From positions 1 to 51,967 of the forward strand of contig JAQWUP010000041.1 in the NCBI GenBank assembly GCA_029242085.1: a DNA stretch of 51,967 bases, read 5' to 3'. Shown one piece after another: positions 1 through 8,189 of this stretch; position 1 is the first letter of the stretch, and each line of letters starts with the position of its first letter. The position numbers and the translations under genes were made by a program. Below the pieces are notes generated by a model. The model saw only the letters and a list, made by a program, of their open reading frames with translations, was not told the DNA's origin and did not search any database. The DNA is from Porticoccaceae bacterium (GTDB lineage: Bacteria > Pseudomonadota > Gammaproteobacteria > Pseudomonadales > Porticoccaceae).

Positions 1-291
1 AAGCAGGCCATTGCTGTCGATAAAATCGGTGCTGAGCAGTTGCCGGATCTGATTGCCACGCTGTCCTTAGAAAAGACCTATGCCCCAGAGCTGCTGCCTG
101 ACACCGGGGTTCCGGCGCATTGGGAGACGCTGCTGTCATCGCCCTTTATCGTCGCCGACGGCTATGGCACCAGAGCCTCTGCCGCGATAATTATTTCGCA
201 CACAGGTGAGGTGGTAGCGGCAGAACATTGCTTTGAAGCGGGCGAGAGCCTCGGGCATCAGGAATTTAGCTTTAATCTCTCAATCTTTTGA
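1..291 (+). CDS. NRDE family protein (TANGO2-like), C-terminal part
   Basis: The reading frame is open from the first base and stops at 289-291, so the gene starts upstream of the window. The visible 96 residues carry the usual end of NRDE proteins: a PDTGV segment, WE-x-LLSSPF, then a YGTR-A-S turn followed by two beta strands and a short acidic tail. In this family the catalytic-looking N-terminal NRDE motif lies in the missing part. The bacterial function is poorly defined (heme or acyl-CoA handling has been proposed for eukaryotic TANGO2). Its last 34 bases overlap the convergent ptsP gene. Confidence 0.75.
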   Translation, partial: KQAIAVDKIGAEQLPDLIATLSLEKTYAPELLPDTGVPAHWETLLSSPFIVADGYGTRASAAIIISHTGEVVAAEHCFEAGESLGHQEFSFNLSIF

Positions 292-2567
292 CTGCGCTTG
301 GTCGGTCGAAGAAGTTTGGCAATCTCCGGCTGGCTCAAAGAGTCACCAATAAACTGCGCCACAGACTCCGCATCTGACATGCGTAACCCACGACGCACCA
401 GATCACGGGCCTCTTTACGGGTGATATTAAGCAGCATAGATTTAACCCGCAGCAGACTGGTCGCACTCATAGAGAAATTTTCATAACCCAGCCCCAGCAG
501 TACCACCGCACTGATTGGATCACCGGCCATCTCACCACAGACACTAAGCTGGCAGTTAACCGAGGAGGCCTGCTCATAAATCACCTTGAGCGCCCGCAGT
601 ACCGCCGGATGCATGGTGTGGTAGAGATCGGCCACACGCGGATTATTGCGGTCAACGGCCAATAAATATTGGGTCAAATCATTGGTACCCACCGAAAGAA
701 AGTCAACGCGGCGTCCAATTTCCTTGACCTGATAAACCGCTGCCGGCACTTCAATCATGGCGCCGATGGGAGGCATTTCAATACTGTAGCCCTCCTCTTG
801 AGTCAGCTCGCGAAAGGCGCGATTAATCAGCTCTAGTGCTCGATCGAGCTCAGGGACATTACTGATCATCGGCAACATAATACGCAGGTTATTAATGCCT
901 TCACTGGCGCGCAGAAGTGCGCGAATTTGGACCAAAAATATCTCTGGATGGTCGAGCGAAATTCGAATGCCACGCCAACCTAAAAACGGATTTTCCTCTT
1001 CAATCGGAAAATAGGGCAGATCTTTGTCACCACCAATATCCAGAGTTCGCATAGTTACCGGACGCGGCGAAAATGCCACCAGCTGCTCGCGGTAAATATC
1101 CATCTGTTCATCTTCGGTGGGAAAGCTTGAACGCATCAAAAACGGAATTTCGGTACGGAACAGCCCCACGGCTTCTGCGCCACTTTTAAGCGATCGGTGG
1201 GTGTCCTGACGCAAGCCTGTATTCACCCATAGCGAAAAGCGGAAGCCATCCGGAGTGATACAGGGAATATCCCGCAACTTCTCCAAATCTTTGGCGAGAA
1301 TTTTTTCTTCCCGCTGACGCTGCAGATAGTTGCGGCGCACAGCTCGAGTGGCGCTGCTGACAATATCGCCAGTAAACCCATCAACAATTAACTCCTGTCC
1401 CTGCAACTCTGCCCAGGGCAGGTCAATGGCACCCATTACCGTGGGAATACCCAGCGCCCGACCAACAATCGCCATATGCGAATTACTCGATCCCTTGAGA
1501 GAGATGATCCCCACCAGGCGATCAACGGGAATATCAGCTAATGCCGTGGCTGAAAGATCTTCACCGACCAGTACCACGCGGCGCGGCATCGGCAGTGTCT
1601 CGCGATCATTGCTCTGTAAATAACCCAACACCCGCTTACCGAGATCATTAACATCTGCAGCTCTCTCGCGCAGATAGGGGTCGTCCATCTGCCTAAAGGT
1701 GCGCACATGCTTTAAAATCACCGCACTCCAAGCACTCTGAGCAGCCTGGCCAGCCATAATGGCAGCGATAACTTCGCCACCCAGCGAGCGATCGTCGAGC
1801 ATGCGAATATAGACATCAAACAGTGCCAGCTCCTCTGAGCTGAGCAATTCCTCAAGGCCCTCACCCAGATTGCGCATATCATGCTTAGCAGACTCCAGCG
1901 CGGCGCGAAAAACTTCTACTTCAGCGGCAGGGTTTGACGTAAAACGTTCGGGCACTGAAGCCAGCTCTGTGCTCTGCTCCACTAGTACCACGCGGCCAAT
2001 ACCTATGCCCGGTGAGCTGGGAATACCATGAAAAACTGCCTCACGGCTTTTACCGCGACCCGCCGAGGCCAGCTTGCGCAGTGCACCTGTGGCCTCTGCA
2101 TGGGCAATAGCACCGGATAACTGGGCACAGACCGTCACTACAAAGGCTTCTTCCTCTGCAGCGAAGCGACGCTCGGTTTCCTGCTGTAGAACCAGCACCC
2201 CCAGCACCTTGCGGTGATGAATAATGGGTGCACCCAAGAACGAGTGGAAGGGTGCCTCGCCGGTCTCTTCAAAATAGGCGTAGTTGGGGTGCCGATCAGC
2301 ATCCCGTAGATTAAGCGGTTCTTCTTTGGCCGCAACCAGTCCAACCAGACCCTCGCGCATAGCCAGTCGCACCTGACCAATTGACTCAACACGCAGACCT
2401 TCAGTGGCCATGAGCACATAGCGTTGATCGGTCTCATCAAACAGGTAGACAGAGCAGACACCAGCATTCATTGCCGCGCGAACCTCTTTGACAATAATGC
2501 TCAATACCTCTGGCAGATTGCGAGCGCTATTGACCTCCTGAACAATGGTGCGCAGTGATGCCAGCAT
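258..2567 (-). CDS. ptsP: Phosphoenolpyruvate-protein phosphotransferase PtsP (enzyme I-Ntr)
   Basis: First enzyme of the nitrogen-related PTS: it autophosphorylates from PEP and passes phosphate to NPr, then to EIIA-Ntr, a regulatory relay in the cytoplasm. The 769 residues fit the family. An N-terminal GAF domain (about residues 1-160) is followed by the PEP-utilising N-terminal segment (PSSPGIGIG near 183). The phosphohistidine region reads SSNSHMAIVGRALGIPTVMG, with the active His at about 364. The C-terminal PEP-binding barrel has LFRTEIPF, LDIGGDKDLPY, GTNDLTQY and CGEMAGDP. It starts 2 bases after the stop of rppH, and rppH-ptsP is the conserved gammaproteobacterial pair. No npr or ptsN lies in the window. 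Confidence 0.96.
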   Translation of the reverse strand: MLASLRTIVQEVNSARNLPEVLSIIVKEVRAAMNAGVCSVYLFDETDQRYVLMATEGLRVESIGQVRLAMREGLVGLVAAKEEPLNLRDADRHPNYAYFEETGEAPFHSFLGAPIIHHRKVLGVLVLQQETERRFAAEEEAFVVTVCAQLSGAIAHAEATGALRKLASAGRGKSREAVFHGIPSSPGIGIGRVVLVEQSTELASVPERFTSNPAAEVEVFRAALESAKHDMRNLGEGLEELLSSEELALFDVYIRMLDDRSLGGEVIAAIMAGQAAQSAWSAVILKHVRTFRQMDDPYLRERAADVNDLGKRVLGYLQSNDRETLPMPRRVVLVGEDLSATALADIPVDRLVGIISLKGSSNSHMAIVGRALGIPTVMGAIDLPWAELQGQELIVDGFTGDIVSSATRAVRRNYLQRQREEKILAKDLEKLRDIPCITPDGFRFSLWVNTGLRQDTHRSLKSGAEAVGLFRTEIPFLMRSSFPTEDEQMDIYREQLVAFSPRPVTMRTLDIGGDKDLPYFPIEEENPFLGWRGIRISLDHPEIFLVQIRALLRASEGINNLRIMLPMISNVPELDRALELINRAFRELTQEEGYSIEMPPIGAMIEVPAAVYQVKEIGRRVDFLSVGTNDLTQYLLAVDRNNPRVADLYHTMHPAVLRALKVIYEQASSVNCQLSVCGEMAGDPISAVVLLGLGYENFSMSATSLLRVKSMLLNITRKEARDLVRRGLRMSDAESVAQFIGDSLSQPEIAKLLRPTKRSQKIERLKLNS

Positions 2568-2569
2568 AA

Positions 2570-3067
2570 TTAGACGCCTCGATTCTGCTGCTCAAAGCGA
2601 GCGTTGGCAGGGGCGAACTCAAGCAGCGCATTGCGATAGACATTGCGCTTAAATGACACCACAGAGTCAATCGGATACCAGTAATTAACCCATTCCCAGC
2701 TGTCAAACTCAGGAGACCCAGTAGCATCGAAACGCACTTTAGAGGCCTCGCCGGTCAGCTCAAGATAGAACCATTTTTGTTTCTGGCCGATGCACAGCGG
2801 CTTGGAGTGCTTGCGCTGCATCTGCGCGGGAATATGGTAGCGCAGCCATTTTTTAGTGCGCTGAATAACTTTTACATCGCTGGACTCAAGGCCCACTTCC
2901 TCGTATAGCTCACGGTATAGAGCATCCTCTGCGGACTCACCTTTATCCAAGCCGCCCTGAGGGAATTGCCATGCGTTCTGACCCAATCTCTTGGCCCAAA
3001 ATAATTTGCCCATGCCATCACTGATGACAATAGCGACATTAGAGCGAAAACCATCCTTATCAACCAC
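2570..3067 (-). CDS. rppH: RNA pyrophosphohydrolase RppH (Nudix)
   Basis: Removes pyrophosphate from the 5'-triphosphate end of mRNA, which starts RNase E-dependent decay. The Nudix box is complete: GGLDKGES, then REL-YEEVGLES (about residues 38-60). WQFPQGG precedes it as in E. coli RppH, and the N-terminus MVDKDGFRSNVAIV aligns with that enzyme, which supports the GTG start at 3067. The length of 165 aa is close to the usual 160-176. It is the first gene of a two-gene minus-strand operon with ptsP. Confidence 0.95.
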   Translation of the reverse strand: MVDKDGFRSNVAIVISDGMGKLFWAKRLGQNAWQFPQGGLDKGESAEDALYRELYEEVGLESSDVKVIQRTKKWLRYHIPAQMQRKHSKPLCIGQKQKWFYLELTGEASKVRFDATGSPEFDSWEWVNYWYPIDSVVSFKRNVYRNALLEFAPANARFEQQNRGV

Positions 3068-3202
3068 CGCGTTATTCCCGTTTTAACCTGTTGTTTGCGC
3101 CGTCCATTGTTCCACAGTCGACAACGACCAGCAATTTTCTCTTGAGGCTATCTTACATCATCGCTATCCTTCGCCCTCGTTTAATTACACTGGAAATTTC
3201 CC

Positions 3203-3859
3203 ATGGCACTGGCAATCTTTGACTTAGATAACACCTTGATTGCCGGTGATAGTGATCATGGCTGGGGAGAATTTTTGGTCGCCAAAAATAAAGTCGATGG
3301 CAACCATTACCAAAAAATGAATGATCGCTTCTACGCCGACTACGAGGCTGGATGTCTGGATATCTTAGCCTATCTAGAGTTTTCTCTCGCGCCATTGGCG
3401 GCAACGCCGATGGCAGAACTAGCGCAGTTGCACCGCGAGTTTATGCAGCAAATAATACTGCCCATGTTCCTGCCCAAGGCCGAGGAATTGATTAAGAAGC
3501 ACCGGCTCGCCGGAGATCGACTGCTTGTTATCACCTCCACCAACCGCTTTATTGTTGAACCTATCTGCCATGCGTTGGGCATTGACGAACTATTGGCGAC
3601 CGATCCTGAAATCATTGATGGTCGCTACAGCGGCAAAATTGTCGGCGTACCCACCTATCAGGCGGGCAAGGTTGAGCGCTTAAATCTGTGGTTGACTGAG
3701 AATAACGAAACTCTGTCCGAGAGTTATTTTTACTCTGATTCAATCAATGATATGCCACTGTTACTGGAAGTTGATAAACCAGTAGCCGTCGATCCGGATG
3801 AGGCCCTCAATGCTGAGGCAACCTCGCGAGGCTGGGATATTATTTCTCTGCGTGAATAA
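3203..3859 (+). CDS. HAD-IB family phosphatase (phosphoserine phosphatase-like)
   Basis: A 218-residue HAD subfamily IB hydrolase. Motif I is FDLDNTLI (residues 5-12) with nucleophile Asp and acid Asp; motif II is the VITST segment near residue 110; motif IV is YSDSINDMPLL near 175. The helical cap lies between motifs I and II. Relatives include SerB-like and histidinol-phosphate-type phosphatases, and the substrate cannot be told from sequence. It is a single gene read away from rppH and ended by the hairpin at 3861-3887. Family sure, substrate unknown. Confidence 0.85.
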   Translation: MALAIFDLDNTLIAGDSDHGWGEFLVAKNKVDGNHYQKMNDRFYADYEAGCLDILAYLEFSLAPLAATPMAELAQLHREFMQQIILPMFLPKAEELIKKHRLAGDRLLVITSTNRFIVEPICHALGIDELLATDPEIIDGRYSGKIVGVPTYQAGKVERLNLWLTENNETLSESYFYSDSINDMPLLLEVDKPVAVDPDEALNAEATSRGWDIISLRE

Positions 3860-3860
3860 A

Positions 3861-3887
3861 AAAGCCCCGGCAGATAGCCAGGGCTTT
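3861..3887. terminator. Bidirectional hairpin terminator between HAD gene and gcvH
   Basis: An eleven-position stem with one mismatch: 3861-3871 pairs with 3877-3887 around an AGATA loop, AAAGCCC outside and GGC inside. The A-run on the left and T-run on the right let it serve both the plus-strand HAD gene and the minus-strand gcvH, which converge here. Confidence 0.8.
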
Positions 3888-3918
3888 GCATTTCTTGATC
3901 TGTTTTAGCCCAAACTAA

Positions 3919-4308
3919 TCAAGACTCATCAATAGCATTCTGGTAGTCGTCTGCATCCAGCATATCTTCTAACTCACCAAGACCTGACGGCTTGACTCGG
4001 AAGAACCAGCCATCGGCATAGGGCGAGTGATTAACTGTCTCAGGTTCATCTTCCAGCGCCGGATTAATCTCCACCACCTCGCCAGTCACTGGCGCATAGA
4101 TATCTGAGGCCGCTTTTACAGATTCAACTACCGCGACCTCAGCGCCTGCGTCGATAGCCGCACCGACTTCAGGCAGCTCGACGTAGACCACGTCACCCAG
4201 AGCTTCCTGAGCATGATCGGTAATACCTACAACAATAGTGCCGTCACTTTCCAGACGAGCCCATTCGTGGCTGCTGGCATATTTTAATTCGCTGGGAAGT
4301 TCGCTCAT
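3919..4308 (-). CDS. gcvH: Glycine cleavage system H protein GcvH
   Basis: Lipoyl carrier protein that shuttles the aminomethyl group between the P, T and L proteins of the glycine cleavage system. The 129 residues contain SSHEW near the N-terminus, [14 protein letters not shown], and the lipoylation site ESVKAASD with Lys65, followed by N-P-L-like and GW-F segments. The start has a clear GGAGA-type ribosome site just upstream (revcomp of 4313-4320). Neither gcvT nor gcvP is adjacent, so this is an isolated copy; the partners must lie elsewhere. Confidence 0.96.
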   Translation of the reverse strand: MSELPSELKYASSHEWARLESDGTIVVGITDHAQEALGDVVYVELPEVGAAIDAGAEVAVVESVKAASDIYAPVTGEVVEINPALEDEPETVNHSPYADGWFFRVKPSGLGELEDMLDADDYQNAIDES

Positions 4309-4509
4309 CGTAGTCTCCTGTGACTAATAACATCCAAAATATTCATTGCCCACCAAGCCCTGGCCAGCCTCAATGTTTGGAGGTCATTTTACTGATGATA
4401 GGGTGGAAAGATAAAGTAATTTTCGACAACTAATGACCATCTTTGCCAAATCTGTAAAATACGCCGCGATTAGTATTGGTAAATTATTTTTTAACCTGAC
4501 GAGGAAGCT

Positions 4510-5436
4510 ATGCGAAACGGATCTTGCCCCCTATTTTTACTTGGAATGATTGGCCTTACCGCCATTGCTCTGCCCTACAGCCAACTGTTTGCGGACGAGT
4601 TAGTGCTCACTAATGGTGACCGCATACAGGGTCAATCAGTTGCGCAGACCGATGATCATTTAATTTGGCGTTCCGATAGTTTTGGCGAGCTCAGCATCGC
4701 TCTTGAAGCCGTCGCATCGATAAATGGTGTCGCGCTGTCCTCTGCTGCGTCTACATCTGAGCCCTCCTTGGTCCTGTCCTCGTTTAGCAATAGTTATAAA
4801 GGTGGGCTCTCGGTCACAGGCGCCTATGCCAGCGGTAATGAAGAGCGTGAAGACTGGGATATTGAAAGTGCAGTGGAATGGCGAACAGGCGATTATCGTC
4901 ACAACACCAACATTAACTATGAGAGCCATAGCCTCAATGGCTCCCCCTCTAACGAAGAATACCATCTCGGTTACGGTGTCGATTTCTTTTTCCGGGAAAA
5001 ATGGTTTTGGAAAAATGGTGCGGCCCGGGGTGCCAATGAAAATCGTGCCATAGACCAGTATTACTCTATAGGCAGCGCCATCGGTCGGCAGCTTTGGGAT
5101 ACCGAGTCCAGCGCGCTGTCAGCAGAATCAGGTCTAACCTGGATCAGCGAAGAGTTCGATAATCAAAGTGCCGATAATCGGCTTACCTGGAGCTGGTCGG
5201 CAGACTACCGGCAAATTCTTATCCGCAGCTTAGAGCTCTTTCATACCCACAGATTGTTGGTGTCACTCTCTGACGCCAAAGACTCAGAGATCAGAGCAGA
5301 TATAGGGTTAAAAGCACCGCTGGTCGACAATCTGTTTACTGAGCTTAAGTTCGAATGGATTTACGATAACCAGCCTGCTCTGGGCACTGATCCCAGTGAC
5401 AGCCAGCTTACCATCGGTGTTAATTACAGCTGGTAG
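4510..5436 (+). CDS. DUF481 family outer-membrane beta-barrel protein
   Basis: A 308-residue exported protein. A hydrophobic signal segment (about 6-26) ends near LFADE. Residues 29-75 form a small SH3-like strand module (LTNGDRIQGQSV, then HLIWRSDSFGELSI) often seen in front of DUF481 barrels. From about residue 95 the chain alternates in the pattern of outer-membrane strands and ends in a terminal aromatic (YSW), the usual barrel-assembly signal. Function unknown in the family; the E. coli relative is YdiY. A GAGGAAG ribosome site lies 5 bases before ATG. It converges on srkA with a 6-base gap. Confidence 0.82.
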   Translation: MRNGSCPLFLLGMIGLTAIALPYSQLFADELVLTNGDRIQGQSVAQTDDHLIWRSDSFGELSIALEAVASINGVALSSAASTSEPSLVLSSFSNSYKGGLSVTGAYASGNEEREDWDIESAVEWRTGDYRHNTNINYESHSLNGSPSNEEYHLGYGVDFFFREKWFWKNGAARGANENRAIDQYYSIGSAIGRQLWDTESSALSAESGLTWISEEFDNQSADNRLTWSWSADYRQILIRSLELFHTHRLLVSLSDAKDSEIRADIGLKAPLVDNLFTELKFEWIYDNQPALGTDPSDSQLTIGVNYSW

Positions 5437-5442
5437 CCTGAC

Positions 5443-6435
5443 TCAGGGGCGCACCTGCAATGGCTGCTCATTTAGCGCCGCCAACTGTTCGCGCAGCATA
5501 AGGATATGGTCGCTCCAATAGCGTGGGGAGTTGAACCAGGAAAAGGCCCGCGGAAATGCGGGGTCCGTCCAGCGTCTGGCAATCCAGGCGCTGTGATGCA
5601 TAATCCGCAGAGTGCGAAATACCTCGATCAGTCGCAGCTCGCGATAATCAAAATCATAAAACTCACTGTAGCCCTCAATAAGCTCCGCCATCTGAGCTGT
5701 CTGTTCCTGGCGGTCTCCCGATAACAGCATCCATAAATCCTGTATAGCCGGCGCCATGCGCGCATCATCAAAATCAACAAAGTGTGGATTGTCGTCACGC
5801 CAGAGTATATTGCCCGAATGGCAGTCACCATGAACTCGGATATTATTAATCGGACCATAGTCCGCCAATATCTGATCCACCGTCTTGAGTACATCTAGTG
5901 CCAAAGAGTCGTAGGCCGGACTAAGCTCTGCAGGCATAAACTGTTCGCTGATCAAATGGTAGGACTGCCAGCCAAAATTCTCCACGTTGAGAGTAGGGCG
6001 GTGAGCAAATGGCTGCATTGCGCCAATGCCATGGAAACGCCCCAGCAGTCGACCCAAAATAAACAGGTTATCGAGATTATCGAGCTCGGGGGCATGACCG
6101 CCTCTGCGCTCATACAGAGCAAATCTAAAATCGGCATAGGTGCTCAGACTTTCACCCTGGGTATTGAGCCAGGGGCAGACGACGGGCAGCTCTTGGTCTT
6201 TGAGCTGAAAACAGTACTCATGCTCTTCACGAATCTGATCATCAGTCCAGCGCTCTGGGCGATAGAACTTAACAATCATTGGCGTCTGTTCTTCAATGCC
6301 AATTTGATACACCCGATTTTCATAGCTGTTGAGCGCTAGAAATCGACCATCGGAAACAAAACCCTGACTTTCCACGGCATCGATTAACAGGTCTGGGCTG
6401 AGGGTATCGAAGGGATGACTGCTGGTATCAGTCAT
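5443..6435 (-). CDS. srkA: Stress-response serine/threonine kinase SrkA (YihE/RdoA)
   Basis: A small aminoglycoside-phosphotransferase-fold protein kinase linked in E. coli and Salmonella to Cpx/envelope stress and survival under antibiotic stress. The 330 residues carry the kinase catalytic loop VHGDCHSGNILW (near 203-214) and the metal-binding VDFDDARM (near 219-226). The N-terminus ALNSYENRVYQ and KFYRPERW with the nucleotide-binding Lys match the family. It is the last gene of a compact operon: its ATG directly follows the arfB stop codon with no spacer, so translation is probably coupled. Confidence 0.93.
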   Translation of the reverse strand: MTDTSSHPFDTLSPDLLIDAVESQGFVSDGRFLALNSYENRVYQIGIEEQTPMIVKFYRPERWTDDQIREEHEYCFQLKDQELPVVCPWLNTQGESLSTYADFRFALYERRGGHAPELDNLDNLFILGRLLGRFHGIGAMQPFAHRPTLNVENFGWQSYHLISEQFMPAELSPAYDSLALDVLKTVDQILADYGPINNIRVHGDCHSGNILWRDDNPHFVDFDDARMAPAIQDLWMLLSGDRQEQTAQMAELIEGYSEFYDFDYRELRLIEVFRTLRIMHHSAWIARRWTDPAFPRAFSWFNSPRYWSDHILMLREQLAALNEQPLQVRP

Positions 6436-6852
6436 TTAATCCAAACTCGGTTTAGCGCGCATATTTTTCTTCTGCCCATGTTGGGTCTTTTTATCCATAC
6501 GCCGTAACTGAGAACCTCTGGTAGGTTTAGTTGCTCGCCGCGCCTTTGGTGTAAATATTGCCGACTGCACCAGCTCTTGTAAACGCTGAAGCGCCTCGGT
6601 GCGATTTTTATCCTGACTGCGATATCGCTGAGCCTTGATAATAACAACACCCTCTTTGGAGATGCGCTGATCACTCAGGTTGAGCAATCGTCGCTTTACT
6701 GAACCCTCCAGCGACGAGGCCGGAATATCAAAGCGCAGATGAATAGCCGACGACACCTTATTGACATTCTGACCCCCAGGACCCTGAGCGCGAATAGCGG
6801 TGAGCTCAATTTCCGCCTCTGCGATAGAGAGACTGCTGGAGATAAATAACAT
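6436..6852 (-). CDS. arfB: Peptidyl-tRNA hydrolase ArfB (YaeJ), ribosome rescue
   Basis: Frees peptides from ribosomes stalled without a stop codon. The class I release-factor motif GPGGQNVNK sits at residues 24-32 with the catalytic GGQ at 26-28. The 138-residue length and a C-terminal tail rich in Lys/Arg (about 105-138), which threads into the empty mRNA channel, are typical of ArfB and not of full release factors. Its ATG overlaps the DUF1653 stop (TGATG), and it abuts srkA. Confidence 0.95.
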   Translation of the reverse strand: MLFISSSLSIAEAEIELTAIRAQGPGGQNVNKVSSAIHLRFDIPASSLEGSVKRRLLNLSDQRISKEGVVIIKAQRYRSQDKNRTEALQRLQELVQSAIFTPKARRATKPTRGSQLRRMDKKTQHGQKKNMRAKPSLD

Positions 6853-7070
6853 CAGTCGCTCGATTCAACAAATGCAAAACGCGGTCTCTGCTCGCCATCA
6901 ACCTGAACATCCTCAGTAAACATATCCAGCGGTCGCACCCAAAGACTGTAGTCACCATAGAGCGTGCGATACACCACATGCTCCTCTTCAGTCTCACTGT
7001 GTCTGGCTATATCAACCACCTGATAGAGATTGCCTTTATAATGCTGGTAAATTCCCTTTGCTAAACTCAT
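6852..7070 (-). CDS. DUF1653 domain protein
   Basis: A 72-residue protein that is almost entirely one DUF1653 domain: G-YQHYKGNLYQVV at the N-terminus, then VVYR-LYGDYSLWVRPLDMF, and a short acidic end. DUF1653 proteins are small soluble domains of unknown function. Its ATG shares four bases with the FAH-family stop (ATGA) and its stop overlaps the arfB start, so all four genes of this operon look translationally coupled. Confidence 0.88.
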   Translation of the reverse strand: MSLAKGIYQHYKGNLYQVVDIARHSETEEEHVVYRTLYGDYSLWVRPLDMFTEDVQVDGEQRPRFAFVESSD

Positions 7071-7753
7071 AGTGCTTCCCTTTTTTTGGCACGGACCTCA
7101 GTCCGGCAATGTATTACCTCGGATAGTGAAACATCTAACTGATCACCAATGGCCAGCGGTCCAACACCAGCAGGAGTGCCAGTAAATACTAGATCACCCG
7201 GCAGCAGAGTAAAAAACTGACTGATATACACCAGCAGCGGCAGCACTGGCGTCAGCATATCGGCGCTATTACCATCCTGACGCAGCTGCTGATTGAGGCT
7301 CAACCTAATCTGTTGATTTTGTAGCTCACCGAGTCGATCAGGACTGACAAATTCCGAGACAGGGCAGGCGCCATCGAATGACTTAGCTTTTTCCCAGGGC
7401 AAACTCTGATCTTTTAACTGTTGCTGTAAATCGCGTAACGTTAAATCAAGGCCGATGCCAACTCCCAAAACAGCCGCCTGTGCTTGGGACTCTGTGCACT
7501 GGGTCAAAGGCTGACCAATCAAAACGCTTATCTCAGTCTCGAAATGACATTCACCTAAATGAGAGGGAATGTAAATCGCCCCAGCCAAGGTCGCCAGCGC
7601 AGTGTTGGGCTTGATAAACAAAACCGGCTCGGTGGGTACAGGGTTGTTTAACTCGCGGGCATGGGCGGCGTAATTTCTGCCCACACAAACCACCTTACCC
7701 AGTGGTAGGCTGGTCATATCGCCATCAACAATATGTTGGTAACCCTGCGTCAT
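7067..7753 (-). CDS. Fumarylacetoacetate hydrolase family protein (YcgM-like)
   Basis: A 228-residue FAH-fold enzyme acting on beta-keto or acylpyruvate-type acids. Markers are VCVGRNYAAHARELNN, EPVLFIKPN, the metal-binding H-E-E set in CHFETEISVLIG, DLTLRDLQ, WEKAKSFDGACP and FTGTPAGVGPL. These match E. coli YcgM closely; the oxaloacetate tautomerase or acylpyruvase activities of relatives are possible. I place the start at ATG 7753; an in-frame GTG at 7765 would add four residues. It is the first gene of the operon leading to DUF1653-arfB-srkA. Confidence 0.88.
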   Translation of the reverse strand: MTQGYQHIVDGDMTSLPLGKVVCVGRNYAAHARELNNPVPTEPVLFIKPNTALATLAGAIYIPSHLGECHFETEISVLIGQPLTQCTESQAQAAVLGVGIGLDLTLRDLQQQLKDQSLPWEKAKSFDGACPVSEFVSPDRLGELQNQQIRLSLNQQLRQDGNSADMLTPVLPLLVYISQFFTLLPGDLVFTGTPAGVGPLAIGDQLDVSLSEVIHCRTEVRAKKREAL

Positions 7754-7806
7754 ATAAGTCCCCACTGCGGAATCAGGGCCCTTGCTCAGAGCCTCTGTGC
7801 GCCGAC

Positions 7807-8148
7807 CTAAAAAATTATCGGCTTGCTATCATTGAGGTACAGTGCACCTCGAATAATGCGATACACCATCCAGATACTGACAATGGCTGAGGCCAGCCAA
7901 CCCATAAGCACTAACCAGAACAGCATGCCTATGGCCCACCACAGCAGGCCGTACCAAAATGTATTGATCTGCCAGCGGAAGTGGCTCTCCAACCAGGTAT
8001 CTCTCACCTCGTCCACCTTCACGTAATTAACAACCAAGGCTGCGATAAAGGTTAACCCGCCGGTAAAAAAACCGAGTCCCTGCAGTACATACACCAGCAG
8101 GGCGACATTTTTATGCGCTGTATCTATTTCTATAATTTGGTCACTCAT
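7807..8148 (-). CDS. DUF4870-like small membrane protein
   Basis: A 113-residue integral membrane protein with about three hydrophobic helices: LLVYVLQGLGFFTGGLTFIAALV near 17-40, FWYGLLWWAIGMLFWLVL near 62-80, and ASAIVSIWMVYRII near 84-100. WLESHFRWQINTFWY between the first two is characteristic of the DUF4870/Tic20-like family. Function unknown. ATG 8148 is preceded by AGGGAGACA; a GTG directly before it is a less likely start. It lies 40 bases downstream of the FAD oxidase gene on the same strand. Confidence 0.7.
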   Translation of the reverse strand: MSDQIIEIDTAHKNVALLVYVLQGLGFFTGGLTFIAALVVNYVKVDEVRDTWLESHFRWQINTFWYGLLWWAIGMLFWLVLMGWLASAIVSIWMVYRIIRGALYLNDSKPIIF

Positions 8149-8189
8149 CACTGTCTCCCTGCAATATGTGTCATAGGTTGGATGGTTAA

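Noticed and set aside
4309-4509. Glycine riboswitch upstream of gcvH
   Set aside because: I looked for the conserved aptamer helices and GGAGAG-type core on the minus strand and found none.
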